From positions 1 to 64,000 of the forward strand of contig CAWCCX010000012.1 in assembly GCA_963794155.1 (NCBI GenBank): a stretch of DNA of 64,000 bases, written 5' to 3'. Below are positions 45,301 to 51,527 of the stretch, one piece after another. The notes below the pieces were generated by a model. It made no database searches. It was not told the origin of the DNA and saw only the letters and a program-made list of their open reading frames with translations. A program made the position numbers and the translations under genes. Numbering within the stretch: the stretch's first letter is position 1; each line of letters starts with the position of its first letter. Origin of the DNA: Roseiarcus sp963794155 (GTDB lineage Bacteria > Pseudomonadota > Alphaproteobacteria > Rhizobiales > Beijerinckiaceae).

Positions 45301-46761
45301 GCCGACACCGGCGAACGATGGCTTCTCGGCGATGAGCCGCGGCTGGTCGAACCGCCCATCGGTAAGATTGCCCTTGAAGTACCAGCGGTCCGCCTGCTCG
45401 GTGACGATGCCCGGGGCGCCGTCGCCGAAATAGTCGAGCCATTGATAGCTGCGCCCGATGCCGGCGGGCGCGCCGATTACGTCGTCAGGCGCGACGCTGC
45501 GCACCGTCTTGTTCCAGGCGAGCGGCTGATAGGTGAAATCGAGCGCCGGCCAGCTCTGCGCATCATAGACGGCAGCGGCAGTGCGCGTGTAGTAGGTGCG
45601 CCGGATCGAGGTGATGAAATCGGCTTCCTGGTATTGATGCGGCGCGCCGCCGAACTGAAAGCTCTGATAGGTGAAATCGAGCGAGCGCACGAGGCAGGGT
45701 GAAGACGAAGACGAAAACGGCAGCTCGGCGAAGTTGCTAAAGAACAGGACGCGGCGGCACAGGCGCCAGGTGCGGATGTCGAAGCCGGCCCGGCAATCGC
45801 TGAAGGGGTCATACCGGCAGGGCCAGGTCGTCGTCTCGTCGGGCGTGGGCGCCGCAGGGTCGTGCTCGCCATAGTCGAAGACCGCCTGGAAGAAATAGGT
45901 CTTGATCTGCGGGACCGGCGGATCGAACGGGGCATCGGCGCCCGGGGAATACGGATCGATATTGCCGTAGCTGATGTATTTCAAATATTTGTTGGCGATC
46001 GGCACGAGCACATTGAGCCGGTTTCTCTCCTCGACGCTCGTCGGGACATTGGTCAGATCCTCGTTCTTGTACGTGAATTGCACGCAGTTGCCGCGGTCGT
46101 CGAAAGCCCATTCGGGCAGCCAGCGGAAGATGCGCGCAGGGTCGTCGGGATCGGCGATGCGGGCGGCGGTGGTGCGGCCGAAGATCGTGACCACGTTCTC
46201 CCGCGTCGTCACCTTCCAGTAGAAGCCCGCTTCGCCGTCGATGGAAATCTCCTCGATGCGGGCAAACTGGCTGTCGATGCGCGGCCGGTAGCGCCGGACA
46301 TGGACGGTGCCGCTGCCCGTCGTGTCGGGATTCCAGCCGCCCTGGCCATCCGGGACGAAGCCCGGCACCAGGTCTTCGCTGCCCGACAGGACGAAGACGT
46401 CGCTTTCGTCGGCGTCGCGATAGAGCGGGAGCTGCTTCTCGGTTCGGCGATGAATTGACGGCAGGCTGATGCTCCAGCCGAGGCCGAAGGCGCCGTTGCC
46501 CGAGCCGGAATTGTAATCGAGCGTGAGGTTCAGGCCGACGTCGCTGCGTGCCTTGGAAAAAGGCAGCGTGACGCTCAGCGAGCAGGTCCCGTTGGCCGCG
46601 TTGACCTTGAATTTTTCGTCGATCGAGCGCAGGGCGCCGCCACCGTTGGGTAGCGATATCGTCGGCGGAGAGGTCGGACCGTCGGCGAATTTATCGGGTG
46701 CTCCCTCCGCGACACGTGCGGGCGGCCTCTTCGTGCCTTCGCCTCGTTCGTCGCCGAGCAT
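39397..46761 (-). CDS. tcBC: Tc toxin BC component: fused TcB-TcC with unknown C-terminal effector region
   Basis: 2454 residues. An SpvB-type N-terminus (residues about 35-330: ISLPNGGGALRSIDEKF, LDYNSGSGNGAFGLGWS) is followed by FG-GAP/VCBS-like propeller repeats (DLNGDGAPDLLI, DMNGDGLTDIVRV, about 530-720) and TcB middle domains. TcC-type YD/RHS repeats follow (about 1500-2090), then the RHS core YRYTGKERDEESGLYYHGAR (near 2094) and RWTAADPTG. After NPINLADARGT (near 2145) comes a hypervariable region of about 300 residues ending in a glycine-rich beta pattern (GVSVGGGLLLEWNP). In Tc systems TcB and TcC form a hollow cocoon that self-cleaves and holds the effector; here both halves are one polypeptide. 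The usual DPDGL at the core end is DARGT. The effector matches no toxin I know. Confidence 0.92.
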   Translation of the reverse strand: MLGDERGEGTKRPPARVAEGAPDKFADGPTSPPTISLPNGGGALRSIDEKFKVNAANGTCSLSVTLPFSKARSDVGLNLTLDYNSGSGNGAFGLGWSISLPSIHRRTEKQLPLYRDADESDVFVLSGSEDLVPGFVPDGQGGWNPDTTGSGTVHVRRYRPRIDSQFARIEEISIDGEAGFYWKVTTRENVVTIFGRTTAARIADPDDPARIFRWLPEWAFDDRGNCVQFTYKNEDLTNVPTSVEERNRLNVLVPIANKYLKYISYGNIDPYSPGADAPFDPPVPQIKTYFFQAVFDYGEHDPAAPTPDETTTWPCRYDPFSDCRAGFDIRTWRLCRRVLFFSNFAELPFSSSSSPCLVRSLDFTYQSFQFGGAPHQYQEADFITSIRRTYYTRTAAAVYDAQSWPALDFTYQPLAWNKTVRSVAPDDVIGAPAGIGRSYQWLDYFGDGAPGIVTEQADRWYFKGNLTDGRFDQPRLIAEKPSFAGVGAAALDFQDLAADGGKQLVATRTDPRGYFELDDDNRWLPFREFARFVNIDLRDLNTKLVDLNGDGAPDLLISEEFVFRWHPSLGREGYDSAQYAAKPFDEEAGPAVLFGDGTQTVMTADMNGDGLTDIVRVRNGEVCYWPNLGYGRFGAKVSMRDAPHFDLPDGFDPTRVQFADVSGTGAADLIYLGRGGFVAWINLAGNAWSAPQPIDPFPGTENPNRVFALDILGNGTASLVWSSELPANGTAPLRYVDLMGGKKPHILAGYQNNFGAAVALTYTSSAHFALLDRRDGHPWATKLPFPTQCVTCVESTDSVTGARFVRRYRYRHGYYDHVEREFRGFGMVEETDSESFDNFQASGASNVVDQTVFQAPVRMRTWFHTGAYLRGGRILRQFTRDYFTGATNPEFVLPDATIDTTALGSGVAPSAGELREAARACKGMTLREEVYADDDSPLAALPYSTSEHNCYVRLLQPRLTNRYAIYLAHESETLAYHYERNPTDPRITHEINTVVDTFGYVVEQASIVYARQDPDPTLPPEVGAAQGLRATYRVNGYTQDLITDGIYRPHVLCEAQAFELTGVKPSQACFSLAEISGFFQAAAVLPFEGQPHPGMMEKRPISRERTLYAADADPNTPLALGSLGSHGLTYETYRLAFTPSLLTTLYAGKVTAAMLAEGGYLAGDTYVGSGLFPANDPAGYVWSRAGQTQYPVNPSQTFFLPSAYLDAFGNQTSVRYYGAYNLLIDQVTDPLGNVTSADAFDFRFILPQASTDINGNHSAVAFDIFGQVVGLALEGKGAEADNLTGFQADLTQAQIGAFVQNPAATGAALLANATARYVYSFATLPAVAATIRRETHAAAALAAGTPSKLQFAFEYSDGAGRIAMKKAQTEPGRANQVTVNPNGTFTLTVLDTTPNLRWIGSGRTVVNNKNKPVMQYEPYFATSPAYETDPQLVETGVTPIFHYDPPGRAIRTDFPDGSFATVAFDAWQQTSYDRNDNVLASAWYAARIGGALGTAAQTAAQNTKVHNDTPQVQHIDSLGRAIYSIDDNKFIDRTTGATDEELYPTLTNLDISGNRLSVRDARSNTVMQYAYDMLNRAAMTTSMDAGVRVFLPDTAGQPLYRWDAKGNRFHTVYDQLRRPLQREVLTPTPATIVYEKLVYGTDTSKNQNGRLITQFDQSGTVSCDLYDFKGNLLSSTRGFTTDFQDDIDWTNPAAIGLDPPSYPTTATFDALNRVTTGTTPDNSTVAIAYSASGLLSGVAAALRGGASQPFIVGIAHDEKLRRQKVTYANGAVTTFTYDPITYRVTGILTVRATDGVTLQDLNYTYDPIGNVTQIRDDAQQVVYFNNQVVTPQNDFVYDAVYRLVSATGREHIGQNAPVDEFDAARTNLPQPSDGTAMQRYRQQYDYDQVGNLLAMVHSSGAGPFVNQWTRQFTPAATNNRLIQSQVGGTLESYGYDVHGNMTALAAMPTLNWDFKDQLRSVDLGGGGTAYYSYDAAGERTRKVIQRRNGSLIERRLYLGALEIYDQIQGGTPTLERQTLHLMDGTGRLAMVDSRTVGDDGTPAQLIRYEFANHLGTAVLELDDAAQIIAYEEYYPYGSTSFQSVDTSREVPARRYRYTGKERDEESGLYYHGARYYAPWIARWTAADPTGIKDGPNVYAYCSDNPINLADARGTQGTEPDAENAQRIEDAQKFFEALGKAAEAAVKDYVEALQKAEAAVAAEAQQEKSDFKETSPGHFELTGPSEKQQATDLANAEDIAAARNRLRLQPIPGPDPTTLGIDTQIGGSAVGLGADHPKGSFDYLQLTVLPRNFETFPIYFEKDGFDIGAFKEWGAQLQLQDQPNDPKPTTPGQPTGKSQSPGWQTHVTTGITVDVLNVSYDPVEVAITANAGYDFTGGNFTFTGVLGGKVTLWDSKDKESSVSDRAGTFKLRLYGGVGVEGDAGVTSGAPSGWGGVSVGGGLLLEWNPREKKGND

Positions 46762-47129
46762 ACTGCCTCGCGGTCAGCAGAAGCACGATAAGCGTACGTT
46801 CGAGAGAGCTTGGCTGTTCAAACCATAAGTTGTCAAGCGTCGTCACATAAGGGCCGATGCGATCGACAATGCATTTCTGCATCGGCGAGGTGTGCGCGAT
46901 CAAGCGCGCGCCGGGAACAAAAGCTGGCAAGGGGGCGCTATAATAGTTTCGGGACGCCGATAGCGAACTTTGGGGGACCGCTCGCGTGCAAGGAGCGGAG
47001 AATGTTTGAGCGCAGCACCACTCTCTCCGGAAAATTGTGGCCCATGCTTATCGACCTGAGAGCCCGTCCGGGAACTTAACGAATCGTTGGAATCGGTTGT
47101 GATTCAAGAAAGGCGACCCGAATCGTCGG
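46762..47129. promoter_or_regulatory. upstream region of the Tc operon
   Basis: 368 bases upstream of the BC start, presumably holding its promoter. The clearest structure is the inverted repeat GCCGATGC (46853-46860) and GCATCGGC (46879-46886), with an 18-base spacer, about 92 bases before the ATG. It could be a regulator site. No sigma-70 promoter stands out and no regulator gene is adjacent. Confidence 0.35.
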
Positions 47130-47566
47130 TTCCTCAGTGTCATAATTCTCGCGTACGCGCGCGAGAGCAGTAGGATCCCTCAGATCGTCCGGCGACGAAA
47201 GCATGGAGGCTTCGCGGCCTCGTCGTGCAGGCGAACTCCATAGTCTTCCAAGGGCGCTGTTCAAAGACGCCGTTCTGGTCAAGGCCCGTCTCGTATTCCA
47301 TCCGAGCTAAGGAGGGCGCCGCCGACGCCCTCTGCACAGCGCAGGCATGGAAGTAGCTGGCCAATTCCTCATTGGCCGTCGTCAGCGCCGGAAGCGCGAG
47401 GAAGGGCCATAGGCCGTACCCGGCGATGAAAGCATCAGGCTCGCGACCCCGCATCCCCCACCATCATGTCCGGCGTCCGTCCGTCCGGTCGGATGATCGG
47501 CGTGTCCATCAAGAGCTCTGGGGCGTTCGGACGGACGGACGCAGGGAAGGCATAGTGGGACTGGGG
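47130..47566 (+). repeat. dispersed intergenic repeat, copy 3 (longest)
   Basis: It begins TTCCTCAGTGTCATAATTC with TCGCGTACGCGCGCGAG, then GCAGTAGGATCCCTCAGATC, GACGAAAGCATGGAGGC, GGAAGTAGCTGGCCAATTCC and GCGAGGAAGGGCCATAGG. It ends in a hairpin with perfect 15-base arms GCGTCCGTCCGTCCG (47473-47487) and CGGACGGACGGACGC (47528-47542). It contains nearly all blocks seen separately in the other copies and so looks closest to a full-length unit. Confidence 0.85.
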
Positions 47567-48720
47567 CAGCTGAGCAATGTTCCAGGCCAGACGATGCGCG
47601 CCTTATTCCGCGGGGGCGCTGGCGGGCTCGGCGATAGACTCCTGCGGCTGCGCAGCCGCCGTCTGCGAGGCCGTAGGGGCAGGCGCAGGCCCTCCGGCGC
47701 CGGTCTGCACGGGGCGCACCCCCGGCTCCCTCAGGAAGGCGTCCCACTGCTCCTTCGTGCCGTAGAAGGCGTCCTTGTCGACGTTGCCGCCGATGCCCGG
47801 GACCCGACCGTCGGATTGATACTGCCAGAAATGCCAGGCGCGCGACCCGTACTTCACCGCAGGATGGTGTTTGGTCGAGCGCACCCAGATCGGATAGTCC
47901 GTCAACGCGCCGTTGGAAAGATTCGCTTCGTAGAAATCGACGGTCGTATAAATGATCGGCCGCTTGCCGTAATGGCGCTCCATCTCCTGCAGCATGACTT
48001 GCATGTCGGCGATGGCCTCGTCTTGGCTGACATGGCGGCGGCAGGTCGGTGAGGTTGGTGTCGCCTCGGCGTCGAGCACCGGCGGGAGCGCGTCGTCCTC
48101 GACCGGCGCATTCTGTTCGAAGATTTGGATCTCCTCGAGCGGCGGTCGGCACCAATAGACGAAGTGATAGGCGCCATGGGGGATGCCGGCGGCCTTGGCC
48201 CCCTCCCAGTTCGCCTGGAAGTGCGCGTCCCGGTCGCCGCCCTCAGTCGCCTTGATCCAGGCGAATTTGACGCCGCTGTTGGCGACCGCGTTCCAATCAA
48301 TATCGCCCTGGAACTTGGACACGTCGATGCCGTGGATCGGGTAGTCCTTTGGCTTGAGATGGTTGCCCGAAAAGACGTTGTCCGAGAAGACCTGTTCAGA
48401 TTCTAGCGGGCCGCCGCCGCCGCAACCCGAGGCCAGCAAGGCCATCGCAACCGCCGCACAGCCAACGGGCCGGGAAACCAGCCGCCTGAGCCTAGACGGC
48501 ATTTGACTTGTCACCCACCCCTGCCCGCATGGCGCCGTCGGTGAAGACGAAGATTACGAACGCACGGCGGAGAATCAAAACTAGAGCGATCGCGATAGTG
48601 CTTCGTTACCAGCCCCGCCAACGAGGCTCAAGCGCCCGAGGCCCGCCTGCAATGAGCCCTCTCACATGAGCTTGCGGGATGGGAAGCCCCGTGCCGCTGG
48701 GTGCATCCGGCAGATCGGCG
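47399..48720. repeat. segmental duplication, unit 2 (lysozyme plus flanks)
   Basis: Second copy of the block at about 8915-10275, in direct orientation. From the lysozyme stop through ATG 48502 the match is nearly base-perfect; outside the gene the two copies drift with substitutions and indels. The left end lies inside dispersed repeat copy 3. Confidence 0.85.
47603..48502 (-). CDS. GH25-family lysozyme, lipoprotein (copy 2)
   Basis: 299 residues from ATG 48502 (MPSRLRRL); an ATG at 48514 would add four residues not shared with copy 1. Lipobox ASGC with Cys 27, GH25 motifs HGIDVSKFQGDIDW and LPPVLDAEATP, and the same Ala/Pro tail as copy 1. The differences from copy 1 that I see are Ser for Phe near residue 34 (PLESEQ), Ser for Thr in CRRHVSQ, His for Tyr in STKHHPAV, and Ser for Phe in PQESIAEP. 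Both catalytic acidic residues are kept, so both copies should be active. It sits about 840 bases upstream of the Tc operon. Confidence 0.9.
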   Translation of the reverse strand: MPSRLRRLVSRPVGCAAVAMALLASGCGGGGPLESEQVFSDNVFSGNHLKPKDYPIHGIDVSKFQGDIDWNAVANSGVKFAWIKATEGGDRDAHFQANWEGAKAAGIPHGAYHFVYWCRPPLEEIQIFEQNAPVEDDALPPVLDAEATPTSPTCRRHVSQDEAIADMQVMLQEMERHYGKRPIIYTTVDFYEANLSNGALTDYPIWVRSTKHHPAVKYGSRAWHFWQYQSDGRVPGIGGNVDKDAFYGTKEQWDAFLREPGVRPVQTGAGGPAPAPTASQTAAAQPQESIAEPASAPAE

Positions 48721-48763
48721 AGTCTCAAAACAAATTGATCCGCCAGCAATTCGTGGCCACGCA

Positions 48764-49222
48764 TCAACCCTGCCCAACCGCCATGCCCTTATCGGCCAAC
48801 TCCTGCTTCGCATGCTCGCTCTTGGTAAGATGCGTCAGACCCATACCACGGAGCACATTGGGAGCCTTGGTGAATTGGATGTTGTCGTAGCCGACGATCT
48901 CGATGCGGTTGCCCCAGGGGTCGCGAAAGTCTAGGAAGGGTCCATCAGTCGAGGCGACTCCTGCAGCGTCGAGCGCCCGGCGAGCCGCCTCCTTGTCGTC
49001 GATCACAAGGCCGAAATGGCGGCCATCGTCGGCCGGCTGCTTACGGCCCTCCTGCAGGGCGATGAACTGGTCACCCAGGTCGATGAAGGCCATGGAGTCG
49101 CTCTTACCGCGCAGCTCGAATGTGAAGAGGCGGCCATAGAATGCCAGCGCCTCTTCGACATCCCCTACTTCCAGCGCCACATGGTTGAAGCCAACGAGGC
49201 GCGGTTTTGCCAATTCAGCCAT
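48764..49222 (-). CDS. VOC-superfamily (glyoxalase/dioxygenase-like) protein
   Basis: 152 residues from ATG 49222 (MAELAKPRLVGFNHVAL), chosen for the CAGGAGGA ribosome site; the open frame extends upstream without one. The paired beta-alpha-beta-beta-beta modules are evident: FNHVALEVGDVEEALAFYG with a likely metal His, FIDLGDQFIALQEG, HFGLVIDDKEAARRAL with a second His, and FRDPWGNRIEIVGYDN with a metal Glu. Substrate unknown. It is divergent from the LLM oxidoreductase (162 bases between starts), a pairing that suggests a shared role or promoter region. Confidence 0.88.
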   Translation of the reverse strand: MAELAKPRLVGFNHVALEVGDVEEALAFYGRLFTFELRGKSDSMAFIDLGDQFIALQEGRKQPADDGRHFGLVIDDKEAARRALDAAGVASTDGPFLDFRDPWGNRIEIVGYDNIQFTKAPNVLRGMGLTHLTKSEHAKQELADKGMAVGQG

Positions 49223-49383
49223 CAGATCCTCCTGTGCCCGCCCGAAGATTAGGTGGGTGCTCGTACGCGCAATATCAAAGACATCGTGCAAGAAGATCAT
49301 TTCGAGATGGCTGTCTCCGCGCCTGATCGAGCCGTCGGACTGATCGCGGCGTCGCCGCCAGCGTCCTGAACTTCGAGAACAAG

Positions 49384-50406
49384 ATGAAGAAAATCGGCTT
49401 TCTATCGTTCGGCCACTGGACACTCTCGCCGCAATCGCAGACACGGTCGGCATCCGACGCTCTGTTGCAGTCCATCGAACTAGCCGTCGCCGCCGAGCAA
49501 TTGGGCGCGGACGGGGCGTATTTCCGCGTGCACCACTTCGCCCGCCAACTCAGTTCACCGTTCCCATTGCTCGCTGCGGTCGGCGCCAAGACGAGGCGTA
49601 TCGAGATCGGTACGGCTGTCATCGATATGCGCTACGAGAACCCGCTCTACATGGTGGAGGATGCGGGCGCCGCTGATCTCATCGCCGGTGGCCGGTTACA
49701 GCTCGGCATTAGCCGCGGCTCACCCGAGCAGGTGATCGATGGCTGGCGCTACTTTGGTTACGCCCCGACCGACGGTGAGACCGACGCAGATATGGCGCGG
49801 CGTCATGCCGAAGTTTTTCTCGAACTGCTAAAGGGGCTGGGCTTCGCGCAACCGAACCCGCGTCCGATGTTTCCAAACCCGCCGGGCCTCTTGCGCGTCG
49901 AGCCGCATTCGGAAGGCTTGCGCGAGCGTATTTGGTGGGGCGCGGCCACTAACGGCACCGCCGAATGGGCGGCGACGGTCGGCATGAACTTGCAAAGTTC
50001 AACACTTAAATTCGACGAAGGCGGGGAGCCATTTCACGTCCAACAGGCGAATCAGATCCGCGCGTTCCGCGCGGCATGGAGGAAGGCCGGCCACGCGCGC
50101 GAGCCGCGCGTCTCAGTGAGCCGAAGCGTCATCACGCTCGTCAACGACATGGACCGGGCCTATTTCGGCGGTGGCGGCAAGGAGCAGGACCAGATCGGCT
50201 TCATCGAAGCCAACACGCGCGCAATCTTCGGCCGCAGCTATGCAGCGGAGCCGGATGTGTTGGTGAAGGAGCTTGCACGCGACGAGGCGATCGCCGAGGC
50301 CGACACGCTGCTCCTCACCGTACCGAACCAGCTTGGTGTTGCCTACAACGCTCACGTGATCGAGATGATCCTCAAGCACGTCGCGCCGGCGCTCGGCTGG
50401 CGCTAG
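49384..50406 (+). CDS. LLM-class flavin-dependent oxidoreductase (luciferase-like)
   Basis: 340 residues. The luciferase-like monooxygenase barrel is clear: MKKIGFLSFGHW, ELAVAAEQLGADGAYFRVHH, TRRIEIGTAVIDMRYENPLYMVED, ADLIAGGRLQLGISRGSPEQ, and WWGAATNGTAEWAATVGMNL. Members use FMN or F420 for oxidation or monooxygenation; cofactor and substrate cannot be told here. No good ribosome site precedes ATG 49384. The dispersed repeat (copy 4) begins 75 bases after the stop. Confidence 0.9.
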   Translation: MKKIGFLSFGHWTLSPQSQTRSASDALLQSIELAVAAEQLGADGAYFRVHHFARQLSSPFPLLAAVGAKTRRIEIGTAVIDMRYENPLYMVEDAGAADLIAGGRLQLGISRGSPEQVIDGWRYFGYAPTDGETDADMARRHAEVFLELLKGLGFAQPNPRPMFPNPPGLLRVEPHSEGLRERIWWGAATNGTAEWAATVGMNLQSSTLKFDEGGEPFHVQQANQIRAFRAAWRKAGHAREPRVSVSRSVITLVNDMDRAYFGGGGKEQDQIGFIEANTRAIFGRSYAAEPDVLVKELARDEAIAEADTLLLTVPNQLGVAYNAHVIEMILKHVAPALGWR

Positions 50407-50480
50407 CCGCTGCAGTCGAGCGAACCGCGGCGATCGGCTTTCTTGTAGCCTGCGAGCGGGCCCGCTTGGGTGCGGACTGT

Positions 50481-50730
50481 TTCCTCAAGGTCATAAGTTC
50501 TGCGTGCGCGTGGACGTGCGCGAAGGCGCTTCTCAAACCCGCTCCTCTAGTCATTGCATCCGAGGCCGAAGCGGACGGCGGCGACACCTGCTCCACCGCG
50601 CACGGATGGAAGTAGCTCACCAATTCCTCGTGGGCCGTTGTCAGCCGCCGGAAGGGCGAGGAAGGCCATAGACGCCATGTCCGGCGATGAAAGTATCGGG
50701 CTCTCGTCCGAACGTCCGAAGCTGATTGGA
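50481..50730 (+). repeat. dispersed intergenic repeat, copy 4
   Basis: It starts TTCCTCAAGGTCATAAGTTC. Then come GGATGGAAGTAGCTCACC, GGCGAGGAAGGCCATAGACG, CCGGCGATGAAAGTATCGGG and the left hairpin arm (CGTCCGAACGTCCGAAGCTG), after which similarity stops near 50730. The right arm is missing; the breakpoint adjoins the HD-type pseudogene. Confidence 0.8.
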
Positions 50731-50779
50731 AGCGCCAGCTCTTATTACCGCTCTCAACGATGTCGCGGTGGCCGGTGAG

Positions 50780-51410
50780 TTCGAGCGAGCATCTGCCGGC
50801 TGGCAGAGAATTCGTGCCGACAACATCGGGAGGAGCTATCTCATGGAACCGTTTCAGAAAGCTATCGGCAGCTTCATAAGGCCCCAACGGTTCAATTTCG
50901 AATTCAAGGGGTTCGACGGAATCATCGGACGCCCACTGGTTGCCGTCCCAATTCATAAGATGTCGCCGCTCGGTAGCCCACATACGCACGTCGAATTCTT
51001 TGAATAAGTGCCGGATCTTGAACAACAACCTTGAATATACCCATTATCGCCTTTTCACATCGCTTCTCTATCGTTCGATACTCGGGGAGCTTCGATTTAA
51101 GCGGCGTGGTGAGATCGCCACAAACGGGCTCGCCGCTTTCATGCATTAGTGCAGCATACTCATGCCCGACGGGAACGGCGCGACTCATAATTTCGCAATG
51201 CTGTGCGACCGAATAATAAACTCGGCGGCCCGTTTTTCGGCTAACACACTGGCCCGAAAACCTACATGTGAAGGCCAGACCATATGCGTAGTCTTCAATG
51301 GTCATTCGGCTAGTGCCAGGGTTGTCATAGTCGAAAAAGCGCCCAGAACCAAGCAGTATCAAGGGGCCAACGGCGTTCTTGATGGGGGTTGCTACTGCAT
51401 TGTCTCCCAT
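50780..51410 (-). pseudogene. HD-type phosphohydrolase/nucleotidase, frameshifted
   Basis: From ATG 51410 (MGDNAVATPIKNAVG) the frame encodes a YfbR-like HD protein. It includes FFDYDNPGTSRMTIEDYAYGLAF, VYYSVAQHCEIMSRAV, then HEYAALMHESGEPVCGD and PLKSKLPEYRTIEKRCEKAIMGIF. After about 51010 that frame degrades, while the next frame continues the family pattern: MWATERRHLMNWDG, then EPLEFEIEPLGPYEAADSFL. A frameshift between about 51000 and 51022 explains this. The metal-binding HD doublet reads HE, another possible sign of lost function. The second frame runs on into the dispersed repeat, so the natural end is missing. Relatives cleave dNMPs and are common in phages and plasmids. Confidence 0.65.
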
Positions 51411-51510
51411 TCCTGAAAGTCCTTGATTCTCGCATGCGCGCCAGAGCACTAGGACCCCCTTGGATCCGTCGGATGACGAAAGTATGGAGGCCTCGCGACC
51501 CGGTCGCAAT
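51410..51510 (+). repeat. dispersed intergenic repeat, copy 6 (partial)
   Basis: TTCCTGAAAGTCCTTGATTC, CTCGCATGCGCGCC, GCACTAGGACCCCCTTGGATC, then GGATGACGAAAGTATGGAGG and CCTCGCGACCCGGTCG. This matches the left half of copy 3 and ends before the hairpin. It sits exactly between the polymerase 3' end and the HD-type gene's start. Confidence 0.7.
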
Positions 51511-51527
51511 GGGTGACCTCAATACCC

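Noticed and set aside
28510..46761. Tc locus as a contact-dependent Rhs/type VI effector with immunity gene
   Set aside because: The RHS part is fused to an SpvB/TcB N-terminus and is accompanied by TcA. No VgrG, PAAR or small immunity gene follows; the next gene downstream is an IS6 transposase.
47372..48155. Long frames antisense or out of frame to lysozyme copy 2 (mirrored at copy 1)
   Set aside because: They recur only because the lysozyme DNA is duplicated. The composition is Arg/Gly-rich and no motifs are present.
5623..51510. Repeat family as a CRISPR array
   Set aside because: Copies are kilobases apart, unequal in length and flanked by unrelated genes; there are no regular spacers and no cas genes.
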